From assembly GCA_035771165.1 (NCBI GenBank), contig JAWNZC010000087.1, positions 6,538,501 to 6,602,500 on the forward strand: 64,000 nt of DNA, read 5' to 3'. A model generated the notes under the pieces. It ran no database searches. It was given only the letters and a program-made list of their open reading frames with translations, and was not told where the DNA came from. How positions within the stretch are numbered: position 1 is the stretch's first letter; every line of letters starts with the position of its first letter. Below, one piece after another: positions 22,279-33,599 of this stretch. The DNA comes from Paragorgia papillata. Lineage: Eukaryota > Cnidaria > Anthozoa > Scleralcyonacea > Coralliidae. The translations under genes were made by a program, and so were the position numbers.

Positions 22279-23107
22279 TGGTAGAAAACGCGGAGTGCGG
22301 AGTGTGGAGTAGGCTAGTATTATTTCGTAATATTCGTGATATAACGATGCAGCGATACAGGAACCTGGAACTGGAACCTGGAACCGAAACCGAATGTTTA
22401 TTTATGCTAATTATTCAAATTATGCGTTAAAACAATCTTTCTTTTCTTTCGGTGTGTACTTTTGGAGTTTTTACAAACATACCCAGATGTTTTTTCTGGA
22501 GCGTATAAATATCTATAATTAAGCTATTATAACCTTAATATGGTGCTAATTTATTAAATAGAATGATGAGTGTATTTCGACTCCTTTAATGCACGACTCC
22601 ACAGTGCACTTGCGAAACCTGCGACAACGGCGCGTTAACCCTTTACATATAGAGGGCATTTTAGGTATTTTATACCAGCTAACGCCATGCATGCGACTTT
22701 ATTCACCATAGAGAAAGGTCTCGGGCTTTAAAGAGTTATACGCGTGAAAATTTGGCGTTGCGTTCGATTATCCTTATTATCCTTATTATTACTCAAAGAG
22801 AATATTGGTATTTGTCAGAACAACCCCCTACCCCCAAAATGAACAACTACCCCCCCCCCCGGAAAAGAGAAATAGTTCGTACAGACTATATAGTATTTCA
22901 ACTATATTGGTATTTTCTCAGAACAATTACCCCCCCCCCCCGGAAAAGAGAGTTAGTTTGTGACGCATAATTTTAATAATTAGCATAAATTGGCATAAAT
23001 CAACATTCGGTTCCGGTTTCAGGTTCCTGTATCGCTGCATCGTTGTATCACGAATATCACGAAATAATACTAGCCTACTCCACACTCCGCACTCCGCGTT
23101 TTCTACC
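22279..23107. mobile_element. fold-back element with about 165-bp inverted arms
   Basis: The left arm from 22279 reads TGGTAGAAAACGCGGAGTGC and continues through GGCTAGTATTATTTCGT and GATGCAGCGATACAGGAACC to ATTATGCG. The right arm at about 22960-23107 is its inverse. The centre contains a duplicated module, GTATTT.TCAGAACAA followed by a C-run and GGAAAAGAGA, at 22806-22880 and 22908-22965. No transposase is present. No duplication was resolved. Confidence 0.7.
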
Positions 23108-23339
23108 ATACCTGATTAAGTATCTACACTTCCTTCATCGCTCCACACTTCAACTATTGCGCTGAAACCTGGCATTATACTCTACACACCTTGTGACGAG
23201 TATAAAGCATTTTCTAGCTAAACTGCATTAACACAATAACCAGTACAATAGTGATAGGAGGCGGGCATCTCTTTATTTGCCCGCTGCGACGATAAAGAAA
23301 GCAAAGTCTTACGTGGAATTAATTAACAAGTAATTTTAT

Positions 23340-23550
23340 TTATTATGTAAACTGCGAGAAACTAATAGAAGCGAGTCTAGTTTATCCTTGACGTAACCAT
23401 CTTTAGCACTGTCGATTTTCCATCGTCCATGCCGTTTTAGTAGTCGATCGTTAACTCCTGCATTCGCTGCTGCTGTAGCACCTCCACTCCTTAGACTATG
23501 GACACCAAACTTTTCTTTTTCATAACCTAAAGATACAAAAGCTTCAAGAA
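23340..23550 (-). pseudogene. DIRS tyrosine recombinase, catalytic C-terminal piece
   Basis: Minus strand, continuing from 24585-24738 after removal of the insertion. It encodes VIVLEAFVSLGYEKEKFGVH, then SLRSGGATAAANAGV, then RLLKRHGRWKIDSAKDGYVK. HSLR is the HxxR box and the Tyr in GYV is the expected nucleophile of the tyrosine recombinase that inserts DIRS elements by site-specific recombination. The frame is open in this piece. Upstream parts of the same gene are cut by two insertions and a deletion. Confidence 0.8.
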
Positions 23551-24584
23551 CTATTACACCAACCTCGTACCCAGGGTCTTACCTGCGCTCCCCCTCCCCC
23601 CTCGCTGCGGAAAGACCCTGGTACACGCTGGTCACGTGTCGTCTATCAAAATTTTCGACTGTGGGGGTGTCCCCTGTGTATCAATACTTGACCTCGCTGG
23701 AATAGTCGAAGAAATGCATGTATACGTATTTTGTTTTGTTTTCTGGTATTAGATTTTGAAATGAATCGTTAAACCGGTGATACGGTTTTTAAAATTGAAA
23801 CAAGTTGTTTTGACAGCTATTGTTTTTAGCTTATAATATATCGCTGTGTTTATTTAAGTTTTCAATGAAGAAAGTTTTTGATGTTCCCATTCGTTTAATA
23901 ATCGTCAACCTGGGTGCTTAAATTATACAATATATAGTCGATTAATCGATATCTTATTATCATTTTTCTATTTATATAAACTCCAGCAAAGGTGAAATGT
24001 TGAACCTTTGTTGTCATCTGTCTGCATTTCTGAATGCGCTGTGTTGTTTACTTAAAGAAATAGTACTTTCAGTAGACTTCAAGAAAGCGGGCGAGTCTTA
24101 TCGATTTTTCTGTTTTTTGCTGTCACAAACTTCTTGTCCGATAAAGAAACCCCGTTGTTGAATACCACACGCCGTTATATTTAAGTGAATACGTCCAGTT
24201 AAAAGCCTCGCGATTCGAATGCTTAAAACGAATATTCTCCCATCAATAACACATGTCGCCAGCGCTACAAAGCCAGCAAAATATTGATCTTTGAGACTTT
24301 GGCATTCTTATTAAATTATATCTCGTTTCAGATTGTTTCTCCAAGCCGTTGTGCACCTTTCGTGAGTCGTGACATTTCATCTGGCCAGATGTTTTGCGTT
24401 TTGTATAAACACTACTCCGGTCGGTAAGGTCGAGAAAGTTTTTTGTACCACCCTACCCACACTAAATTTGTTTTGTACTGCCCATATTTTGGGCAGCACG
24501 TGACCAGCGTGTACCAGGGTCTTTCCGCAGCGAGGGGGGATGGGGGAGCGGAGGTATGACCCTGGTACGAGGTTGCTATTACAC
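23551..24584. mobile_element. non-autonomous TIR element with 9-bp duplication (Mutator-like size class)
   Basis: A 1016-bp element (23560-24575) with about 79-bp inverted ends starting CAACCTCGTACC, inserted in the DIRS recombinase. The duplication CTATTACAC is perfect at 23551-23559 and 24576-24584. Removing the element and one copy restores the recombinase codons for SVIVLEA. Nine-base duplications and long TIRs fit Mutator-like elements, but no transposase is present, so the class is inferred. The TIRs contain CCAGGGTC..GACCCTGG and C-rich blocks. The interior is AT-rich with no ORF of note. Confidence 0.8.
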
Positions 24585-24738
24585 TAGTTCTGGTATAGGA
24601 CAAACCACCTGAACGCACTCTGTAACTTTTAGTCGATTTAACATAATGTAATTTACAAAACAGAGACTCCTTAGAGCCCAAATCCAATTTTGCTGTCTGA
24701 ACATATCTAAGCAGAATATTGAAAGGACAAGTAATCTC
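24585..24738 (-). pseudogene. DIRS tyrosine recombinase, central piece
   Basis: Minus strand: DEITCPFNILLRYVQTAKLD, then LGSKESLFC and GGLSYTRTSVI. This lies between the LINE insertion (24739-26660) and the 9-bp-duplication element (23551-24584) and joins both neighbours of the recombinase gene. It carries no catalytic box by itself. Confidence 0.75.
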
Positions 24739-26660
24739 ATCTGTACATACATACATATACATACATCAACTTTATTTAAACACGGGAAATCATCAGTAAT
24801 TACAAAATTATTAAAATATTTTTAAAAACAGAAACAAAGAAATTAAAATACTGTTCTACCTGATTGCCGTGTGGGAGTCAGTTCTATTGTTTGTTATGAA
24901 GTATTCTAAACCTGTCTTAAAAGCAGTGAGAGAGGTTACAGATCTGAGAGATTCCGGAAAACTGTTCCATAAAGAGGCTCCACTGTAACTAAAGGAGCGT
25001 TTCAAATAATCGGTGCGAGGTTTTGGGACATAGAGTTTACCATGAGAATCTCTCAGATTATAAACACTCTCGCTGGGAGAAAACATCTCTTGTAGATAGA
25101 ATGGAGTACGTTTGTTGATAGTATTAAACATGAGGGTTGCTTTTTGCTTTAAACGCTTTGTAGATAATGCTTCCCATTTGAGTTCGTCAAGAAGAGAACA
25201 TGAGGAAATATCATAAGATGAACGGGTTATAACACGGGCTGCCCTATTCTGTAATTTTTGTAATTTCTCACTTAGTTTTTTACCAATGCCATCCCAAACA
25301 GGGGCACAATAGGAAAAATAGGGTTCCACTAAACTTTGGTAAACTTGAATTGCTGTTTCCTTGCTAATGAAATCTCTCATTCGCTTGAGAGCGCCGATAC
25401 CCGAAGAGACTTTTTTAGTAATATTATCAACATGATATTTCCAAGTCAAGTTCTCGTCAATTGTTAAACCCAATGATTTAGATTTCAAGACTCTATTTAT
25501 CTGATCATTATTGACACAGACTTCCAAATCGTAGTTATCAAAGGTTGAAAGTCTTTGTCGAGATCCAATAATCATATATTCAGTCTTGGCAATGTTTAGA
25601 CTTAACTTATTTGCCTCTAGCCATGTTTTTAAATTGGCTAATTCAGCATTCATAATGATTTCTAGGTCAGAAAGATTATTACTTTGCATGCTGATGTTCG
25701 TATCATCAGCATACATTCTTGGTAAGCCCTCGTTCAAGCAGGTTGGCAAGTCATTAATATAGATCAAAAACAAAAGTGGGCCTATAATTGAACCCTGGGG
25801 AACCCCATAGGAGATAGGACGACTACTAGAGAGTTTCCCATTTACATAGCATTTTTGTTTTCGATTGGTTAAATAGGAACTAAACCACGATAGTGCATTG
25901 TCATCCACACCATAACACTTGAGTTTACGGAAAAGGATTTCGTTATCAATGGTATCGAAAGCTTTCTTTAGGTCAATGAAAATCACTCCGTTAAGCAAAC
26001 CTTTGTCAATATTTATGCACCAGTTATTAGTGGACTCTAATAAAGATGTGACGGAACTATATGACTCTCGAAACCCGGACTGATAGTTCGACAATAAATT
26101 GTTATTTGTCAAATAGGAGTAGAATTGATTATAAACAATTCTCCCAAAGACCTTAGCAACCGCCGAAATAATTGAGATTGGGCGATAATTACCTAGATCA
26201 CATTTTGCGCCATTTTTAAAGATAGGTAAGACCTTTGCCATTTTCCAATCGCTTGGGTAAATTCCTTTAGAGAGTGATCTATTAAATATTTTAGTTAACG
26301 ACGGTGAAAGAATATCAGCGGCTATTTTCAATAATCTACCAGGTATATTGTCAGGGCCGGTAGCTTTATTAGCATTAATCGTTTTAAGCAAGCAATTTAC
26401 AGTGCACATACCAATTTCCTCGAAAGAAAATAAAGTGTTTGTGGGTAGAATATAAGAAACGGGATTGACATTAGAATTAGGTATTTTATTCGCAAGTTTC
26501 TCGCCTATCGAGGTGAAATAGGAATTAAAAGCATCCGAAATGTCAGCCGAGTTAGTAATATTGTTACCATCAAGGTTGACTTTCTTGACACTAGCTACTT
26601 CACTCACTTTACGAGAGCTTAGATCGTTAACTAGTCTCCACGTTTTCCTAGGATCTGTAC
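24739..26660 (-). mobile_element. 5'-truncated LINE (CR1/L2-like) with 8-bp duplication and open RT frame
   Basis: This insertion lies in the DIRS recombinase, flanked by ATCTGTAC at 24739-24746 and 26653-26660. The minus-strand frame is open from the 5' junction (DPRKTWRLVNDLSSRK) through 26607 to a stop at 24856, about 590 residues. RT motifs are visible: KATGPDNIPGRLLK, GNYRPISI, FIDLKKAFDTI, YGVPQGSIIGPLLF and the catalytic MYADDTN (about 25700-25718). These are followed by the thumb region (GSRQRL.., KSKSLGLTIDENLTW) and the C-terminal LWNSFPESLR block. The endonuclease domain is missing by truncation. The 3' end has AATAAAGTTGATG and a (TATG)n tail. No stop or frameshift in the remaining RT, so it is among the youngest elements here. 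Confidence 0.9.
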
Positions 26661-27240
26661 CAACAGGACTTTAGCACCATCCCTGTAGATATCAGTCTTA
26701 CTTTGTCACACACAAAGCTGCCAAACGAAGTTCGGAAAGATGCGCATTTGAAGCAGCGTACCTTTCGCAGATTTTTACTATCATTTTACTAAGTGACTGG
26801 TTCTTTCTGGGTTATCGGTTTAGCGAGTGTCCGTTTTACGGCTACCAGTACGTATGTTCTTCACAAGACCAGACGCACACAGACTACGTAAACCATACGT
26901 AGTATCCACCCAATTTATATCATAAAACGCTGATTCCAGTTTGGAATATGGCGACTCGCTTTGCAACAAATACCCTAGGTACAGGGCTACCGCGCTCGCA
27001 GTTTTGGTAGACAAACTATCTCATCGTATTTTGAAGCCCAACTCTTGAACTCGTTAAACGCCCGAGAATATCTATCTGCAGTACTTGGTGCCCTAGCTTG
27101 GACAACTCTAAACGGAATGTTGGTAGCAAGCCTTTGCAACTCCGGATCACAAAAACTATTGACCATTAGCAACCCCATTTTGGTGCCCTGTAAATATAGA
27201 GGACATGTTAGCAGGTTCATAGGCTATCAAATTATAAGAT
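26661..27240 (-). pseudogene. DIRS tyrosine recombinase, N-terminal piece
   Basis: Minus strand: NSFCDPELQRLATNIPFRVV, then SRAFNEFKSWAS and, after frame changes, VALYLGYLLQSESPYSKLES and INWVD, the SAM-like core-binding domain of the tyrosine recombinase. Then come PIT.KEPVT and an Ile-Cys-Glu-Arg-Tyr block up to LAALCVT. Here codons for about 20-30 residues, which in this family include the first catalytic Arg (FLRF.EL), are deleted, and the frame resumes with SKTDIYRDGAKVLLV next to the LINE insertion. Several stops and shifts; not functional. Confidence 0.75.
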
Positions 27241-27800
27241 AAAAGTGGGAGGTAGAATGCAGGCAACTGCCATTATATTTTGGGCTTAGGTAATCCCTTA
27301 AGTAATCCTTATCTCACGGTATATTCGCCATCGAGCGTACGCTACCAGAACGCGGACAATCTACTGTTGCACTTTAGTAAGCTGCACCATCTAAGAGTAA
27401 AAAAGCAACGGCACTATTAAAATTATCTAATCCGAATAGCGACTTTTTATTTGCACCGTGCTCAAACACGTCCTTCCCGATTTCAACAGTCACATAATCA
27501 ACTATAAGACACCGAAAAGTACACTCAACATTAATCAGAAAAGGCCAAAAAATGGCAGAATGACAAACAGGTACAACCAACACTGCACGAAACTTTGTAA
27601 TACACACATGCAAGATAACTCTGCGAATTAACGACAAAGGAGGAACTAACCAACAGAATTCCCCACGCCAACTAAAGGCAAAAGCGTCTACACCTAGTGA
27701 ACCTGTACTGAAAAACTTTGAATAAAACCGTGGAGTCTTTTTGCTTTCGCAACTTGCGAAGTAATCAATTGTGCATGAACCCCACCGGGCAGAGACCAAG
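27241..27800 (-). pseudogene. DIRS RT/RNase H C-terminal region
   Basis: Minus strand, 27800-27374: SARWGSCTIDYFASCESKKT, then FYSKFFSTGSLGVDAFAFSW and LVPPLSLIRRVILHV.. This is the conserved block after RNase H in DIRS pol proteins, preceding the recombinase. The frame is open for about 140 residues. It joins 28387 after removal of the TTAA element. Confidence 0.75.
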
Positions 27801-28386
27801 TTAAGGTGGCTCCATACAGTTTCTTGAAAAATGGAAAATACAATTTTGAGAGTCCAAAATACGTGATTAAACAATTCGAAAAAAGAATGAAACTAAATGT
27901 TATGCAACCAAATAAATAGCAAAAGTTGTTGCTATGGTAACACTGACGTTTCAATTTTTTTCATTAAAACTTTCCTTGAAGTATGAGTAATCAATAGACC
28001 GCTTTTAAAAAAATTCTGTAGAACGAAATTTTTTAAAAATTAACGAACATGATTTTCCGAAAAAAAAAATTATTCGTTCTACAGAATTTCGGCCAATTGA
28101 TTACTCACACTTCAAGAAAAGTTTTAATGGAAAAAAAATATTGGGGGTCACCAAAGTTTTTTTTCGAATTAAATTAGTTTGAAGGGTAATTGGCAGCCAT
28201 TTTGAAACGTCATTGTTTCCATAGCAATAACTGTTGGTATTTAGTAGGTAACAGTTTTTGATTGTCAGACTGTTTAATTTTGCATAACATTTAGTTTAAT
28301 TCTTTTTCCGAATTGTTTATGTACGTGTTTTGGACTCTCAAACTTGTATTTTCCATTTTTCAAGAAACTGTATGGAGCCACTTTAA
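27801..28386. mobile_element. TTAA-flanked MITE (Kolobok-like ends GGTGGCTCC)
   Basis: The element at 27805-28382 has inverted ends GGTGGCTCCATACAGTTTCT on the left and the inverse of AGTGGCTCCATACAGTTTCT on the right, flanked by TTAA at 27801-27804 and 28383-28386. The similarity of the arms continues for about 80 bp. A second internal inverted repeat with ATTCTGTAGAACGAA lies at 28012-28090. There is no coding sequence. TTAA duplications with GGTGGC-type ends fit Kolobok-like MITEs. Its removal rejoins DIRS codons FNLVSARWG. Confidence 0.8.
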
Positions 28387-29330
28387 ATTAAACATATTTT
28401 ACACGCCAATCATCATAGTCAACGACCTTACTAAGGTAATCCACTTTTTCGATCTGAGTGCGGGGTATCCATTCAACCTCCAAGCGTATGTTGTTCTGCT
28501 TTGCGCCGTATAAAATGTCTAATGCCAGCTTGTGCAAATGCTATTTCATGCTACCTGCTTCAATAATGTATGCACACTTTGATTATCAGTGAACCATTTC
28601 ACAGTGTGTGAACTTAACATAGTTCTGAAACTCTGCAAAGCATAATTAACACATTGTAATTCTCGTCACGTAGAGTTATGTATGATTTCAATATCGTCCC
28701 AATTTTTGTAAAACACACCCTTTTCATCAACGGAAATATCGGCAGCACAGCCGGTATGACTGGCATCCGAATAGATAAATGTTGTCGGGACTTGGCGATT
28801 ATATGAAATCGGACGGCAATTAAGATTTCGTGTTGCACGATGCTAAAATTGGAGCACTTTAATAGAGTCCAAGCCTAAAAGCAGATTCGAGTTCCAACTG
28901 ACTCTCGAATCGATCGTTCTGGGTAGGGCTTTAGTCATAATCTTGCAAATATTTCCAAAAACTAAGATGTTTTACATGATCAAAACAGTGACTGATGCCA
29001 GCTGTCTGGCTCAAATCCTTTTTTTTTTGGCCAGTGGCTCATGGACAGCTGCTAGCAGTCTAGCAATCTTATCTTCTGGAACCGCTAAAACCTGTTTATT
29101 AAGGTCCCAATCAAAACCAAGCCATCGAACAATCTGCGTAGGAAACCAAATACACTTCTGTTCACTTGGGATAAACCCACTACTGATCAGATCCGTTTAA
29201 AAACATGTAGATTACCGCAGCAGCGCCGAGGGGAATGAAGGGCATACGCCCAACAGACACCGTACACAACTATTCGATAAGCTTGGCTACGCCAGTGCTT
29301 TACTAACGGCCTCATAACTTTGGTAAAAAT
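28387..29330 (-). pseudogene. DIRS reverse transcriptase and RNase H, catalytic residues lost
   Basis: Minus strand. RT: LPYIFTKVMRPLVKHWRSQA, then RIVVYG at 29260-29280, where relatives have Y-L-D-D-G; three codons including both Asp are gone in frame. Then TDLISSGFIPSEQKCIWFPT, then QIVRWLGFDWDLNKQ and AVPEDKIARLLAAVHE. RNase H: FIYSDASHTG-like (near 28770, frame-shifted), then STRRELQCVNYAL and HCEMVH.., and EVEWIPRTQIEKVDYLSK next to the TTAA element. Stops and frameshifts throughout. Confidence 0.8.
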
Positions 29331-30288
29331 ATATGGTAAAACTGTAAATTTGAAATAGCGGACGACACCATCCCCCCGACTACACTCACAAGAACACACA
29401 TAATCATACTCATCTGTTTCCAATCTCTTTGCAGCTGTCTTGAGGCCTGATTTAGTAAGTCTATCGGCGGACAACTGCCGAACTTGCTGAGGTTTTCACT
29501 TCTATATCTGTTGACACACACTGCGGAGCCTGCCCAATGACCAGTTTGTCCGCAGCTGAAGCACTTATCCGTGGTGTATGGCTGACGGTTTTGACGGAAA
29601 AAAAACTCTGAAAAGGCCGAAAGGACTGCTGTTGAACACATAAATTTTCTCGTTCTGGCGCTGATTGAAGCTTGCGAAATCCTGTTGACTTTGTCGACTT
29701 TGACTGGCTTTTAAGAAAGCTCTTTTTTTAAGCCGAGCGCAGCTTCTTTTCACGTTCAGAATTTTCCGCCAAAGCATTAGACCCGTATTCGTCAACGGCG
29801 GACCAGCCAGCTGGACTTTCATCGGAGAAGCGAACGAGCTTGTTGCGTTTATTGATCAAACCTTTGGGCTTTTCCAGATCGGTGATCACTGTCGACAGAC
29901 TTCCTGCTAGTAGTTGTGCTGAACTCGTTTCTAAACCTACCAGAATAGACGAGTTGTATTCGTATTGGACGCGATTGCCTTTGTACTTGAAGGAACCAGT
30001 GGCCTTCGCCTCCGACTTTAGCTTCTTTATCTCTGAGGCGTGGCGTTCTTCCTTCTCCTCGAAGCTTCGTTTAAAACTCTGCAACTTCTGCTCCAACTTC
30101 GTGTCTAACAACTGTGCAAAATCTTGCAGAATGTTTTGTGAGGGGTCTCTTTCGTTCACTTTTTGGATCGCGGAACCAGAGGGCTCCGTATCACTCGCAA
30201 GTAAATCTCGTTCAGCGTCCGACATGTTATTCTCAAGTTTGATAAAATTTAATAGATGCGTACAGGAAGAGAATGCCTCGAATGGCAC
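29312..30288 (-). pseudogene. DIRS gag-like ORF with zinc knuckle
   Basis: Minus strand. The N-terminal 186 residues (30288-29728) are acidic then coiled-coil-like (KLEQKLQSFKRSFEEKEERH) followed by FKYKGNRVQYEYNSSILVGL, typical of DIRS-type gag. After frame changes near 29730 and 29600 comes a zinc knuckle CFSCGQTGHWAGSAVC (C-x2-C-x4-H-x6-C) at about 29510-29560. Gag packages the RNA. The ATG at 30288 is followed by another (NNMSDAERD) at about 30225 that may be the true start. Frameshifts break it. Confidence 0.75.
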
Positions 30289-30299
30289 ACCTTCTATTT

Positions 30300-30949
30300 T
30301 AATTCCTTAAATTACCCTAGAGACTTGTGACACAATACACTCTGCTGTACATTCCGTAACGCTAGAAATTAATTTTCTGCAACAAGACCTCAGCTGATAA
30401 ACTAGAGAAAGTTAATGAACGCGCTATTCGCTTTGTCTTTAAATAAAAGTCTACTCGGTATGAGGAATTACTTTGTTAAAACTAGGAATTATTCCTTTGA
30501 TGCATCAAAGAGTAAAAAAAAATGTTTGCAATGTATATAAGTTATTAAATATCACTAATTCTATAAATAGTTTAAAGATTTAGTAGAGCTCAGACAAAGT
30601 GCGTATTCGCTGAGAGGAAAAGGTATTCTCAAACTTCCTAAGGTGAATACTACCACGAATGGGCTAAAGTCTGGGCCCAAATTTATCCTATCAGACTAGA
30701 GATATTTCGAAACGCCCAATCTGATTTGATGGATTCTGGCGATGGGGACAATTGGGGCAATCAAAACAACCTTATGGAAACCAGGCTTAAGTAATCGATG
30801 TTCTCCTTCCAAGATAATCTTGAATCGATAATATTAAGTAACATACTTCATTCTATATATATAATGTATTTACGCAATTACTAAATGACATCATAGCTGA
30901 CTCATGCCAAGTCACAAGTATTCACTAATTGGTCACAAATACTTATTAA
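30300..30949. other. gene-free stretch (possible DIRS 5' end region)
   Basis: AT-rich sequence upstream of the DIRS gag. I did not find the terminal repeats expected for DIRS elements. Nothing else seen. Confidence 0.4.
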
Positions 30950-31460
30950 GTTCAGTGGTCAAATAACGTCTCGTTAATTAACTGTCTTAGGATAGCCATA
31001 TCCGTAACAATAATTACACGTAGGTATTTGAGCTTATATAGCTTTTCCAGAGAGCTGGCCTTTATTTGCAAATTGAAGCTTGTAACAATAGAAAGCCGTT
31101 GGTGAGTTCCTAGCAACATTATCTTCGTCATATCAATATTAAGAAAGAGGAATTTGGAAGCTGTTGATTCTATCACTCAATTTAGCTTATCGGTTAAAGT
31201 AGTTTCAATATCTAAAATTTAATTTCTAAAAAAACAAAGGAAATGTATCAAACGCGTAAAATTGGATTCTGTTGTTTTTTGGAATGGAAGAAAGATTGTC
31301 GATATATGAGGTGTAGACCATTTTTTGCATTGGTCGTTCGAGAATTTTTTAGACTATAGGTAATATATAAATTGGTCTATAATTTAAAAATCCGTTTTAG
31401 GAACAAATTTATGAATTGGTATGATTGTGCCATGTTTGCAATGAATAAGAAATTTTTTCA
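30950..31460 (-). pseudogene. LINE reverse transcriptase fragment
   Basis: Minus strand. IIPIHKFVPKTDF-like text near 31440-31380 corresponds to the IxPIxK.G RT motif. LNIDMTKIMLLGTHQRLSIV, then NLQIKASSLEKLYKLKYL at 31150-31010 matches the post-YADD region. Both are degenerate, with most of the RT deleted between them. Confidence 0.55.
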
Positions 31461-31469
31461 TCGGCCAAT

Positions 31470-33545
31470 TATAATAATAATAATAATAATCAGTCTTTTT
31501 TAATTCAAAAGATAAATATACATATCTTAAGTTACAAGGATTAAATTTATACAAAATTAAGAATTACATCATGTAGATAAGTTATAGTTAAAAATAAGTC
31601 TATTTACAAACGACGACTTAAAACGTTCAGTGTTAATTTTGGGGTGGTGACTAGTCTTTGTTCTTAAAAAGTGAGTGGTGGACTTCCTCTTAGGCAACAA
31701 GTCAAATAAAAGGGAACTCTGGTCTGAAGTGGCTTTAAAAATTTTCCTGTCCTGTTTTTCTAAACAATGTTTAATATTTACAAGTTCTGATATATATTTA
31801 CGCTTATAACATCGATCTAGAAAACATTGGACTGCACTTAATTCAGCTGAAGAGGAACCATAAACGGACACGCCATAAGTAAAATTAGGAAGAACTAAAG
31901 TCTTAAATAAATAATCTATCTCACGCTGGTTATAACCCTCCACTCGGAGTGTTCTTATAACATACAAGCATTTGTTAGCTTTAACTAATTTTCCACGCAC
32001 GTGACTAGTGAACCTACAGTTATCTTGAAAAAGAACACCTAAAATGGGAAGTTCTTTGCACTGGGGAAAGTTATTTACACCATCGAGTTGATCATTGTAA
32101 CCCTTCTTACGAATAGTAAGCTCTTTACATTTACTTGGGTTGCATATCATATAGTTATTCTCAGACTAACGCAAAAGCTCTCCAACCATCTCAGTTGATT
32201 CATCCATTCCATCGCTCCAAACCGGGACTATTATGTCTGAATCATCAGCATATTTGTAGAGAGCATTCTCAGCACCTAAATTTATCTCGAAATCATTAAG
32301 GAAGATATTAAACAGGTAAGGAACGCTAACACTCCCTTGTGTAGTTCCCTTGTTAATGTTTTTCCATTCTCCAAAAAATCATTATAAACAATTCTGTCAG
32401 AAAACATTCTGTCCTTTAAGAAACTTAGGTACCAATTTATAATGTATGAATTAAGTGGCACATTTTTTAACTTTTCAGAAAGGAGTATATGTTTCACTGA
32501 ATCGAAAGCCTTGCTAAAATCCATAGAAAAAAGTCTTACGGCTTTACAATCAGGCTTGTCCAAATAGCTGAGAACGTTATTCTGAATGGTCAACACAGCG
32601 TTAGTACAGCTTCCTCCCTGTCTATACGCAAATTGCGTAGGAGTGAAAATTTCTTCAAATTCCGACTTAGCTTGACTGTTATAAACAATCTTTTCAAAAG
32701 CCCTCGCAATAACAGGTGTCACATTTATTCCTCGAAAGTCGCCTTCTTCTTTTGGTATGTCGATCTTTGGGAGAGGGTTAATATTAGCTCTCTTCCAAGA
32801 CTTTGGCAAAGTGTAACATGAAATTGACAGATTCCAGACCTTGGTGACAACTTCGGTAAGAATTTCCGCGTGATCCTTCCATATCCAATAGGAGATGCAA
32901 TCCGGGCCAGTAGCCGTCCTCTTAATCCCTTTCAGGGCAATCCACACCTGTCGCTCCGTGACTTCAGGAATATCCACTTCATCACCAATAATTAAGGGCG
33001 TTGGCTCCACATAGTTGTCATCGTGGCAAAGTTCACTGAAGTAATGATTCAAGTTTCTAAGCGATACTTTGTCTAAAGAGACTTTGGATGACGAAATGCG
33101 TCGATGAGACGTAGTGTCGACCCTGATCCACCAGTTCCTACTCCCTATTAAAGCCTTAAAATTTCATCTATTCTGACAGATCACATCGGAAATCCTTTTA
33201 TTTATTAGATTGAGCCTCTCCTTGTTTAGATGAGAAATTCTTGATTTTGTTTTTAACAGAGACTTAATGGAGTCATCCAGTAGAGGTCTCGTGAAGAGAT
33301 GGAAACTGCCTTCATAGGCATGCATTTATTCATATGGCCAAGGATTTTACACAGTGGTCTCTAAAACATCGTCCCAATCTTCTCCTGCCAGTGTTCTATA
33401 TATATCTTCTTTGCGATGTTTTCTGCGGTCACGAATTTTAACTTTCCGGCGGATGGGTCTTAGTTTAATTCCTGCAGGTAAAATAACTCCAGTATGACCT
33501 GTCTTTATTAGCATATGGAAAGGGGCCAATGATCGATTCATCAAT
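31470..33545 (-). pseudogene. LINE (CR1/L2-like) with RT, (ATT)n tail, degenerate
   Basis: Minus strand. A pre-RT linker (33544-33347, [16 protein letters not shown]) leads into the [58 protein letters not shown] at 33052-32282, then a frameshift, then YKYADDSDI (about 32238-32262) and the C-terminal half at 32150-31569 ([34 protein letters not shown]). The 3' end shows a (TTA)n run at 31470-31491. Frameshift at about 32282, a stop near 32168 and small losses make it inactive. No endonuclease is visible in this copy. Confidence 0.8.
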
Positions 33546-33599
33546 ATATGCAGTAATGGGGTCAGCGATAGCTTCTGACCCGTCCTTCAATAATCGTGC

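Noticed and set aside
24412..24762. 116-residue minus ORF as a gene
   Set aside because: It is a DIRS recombinase piece joined to TIR sequence of the inserted element; not a single gene.
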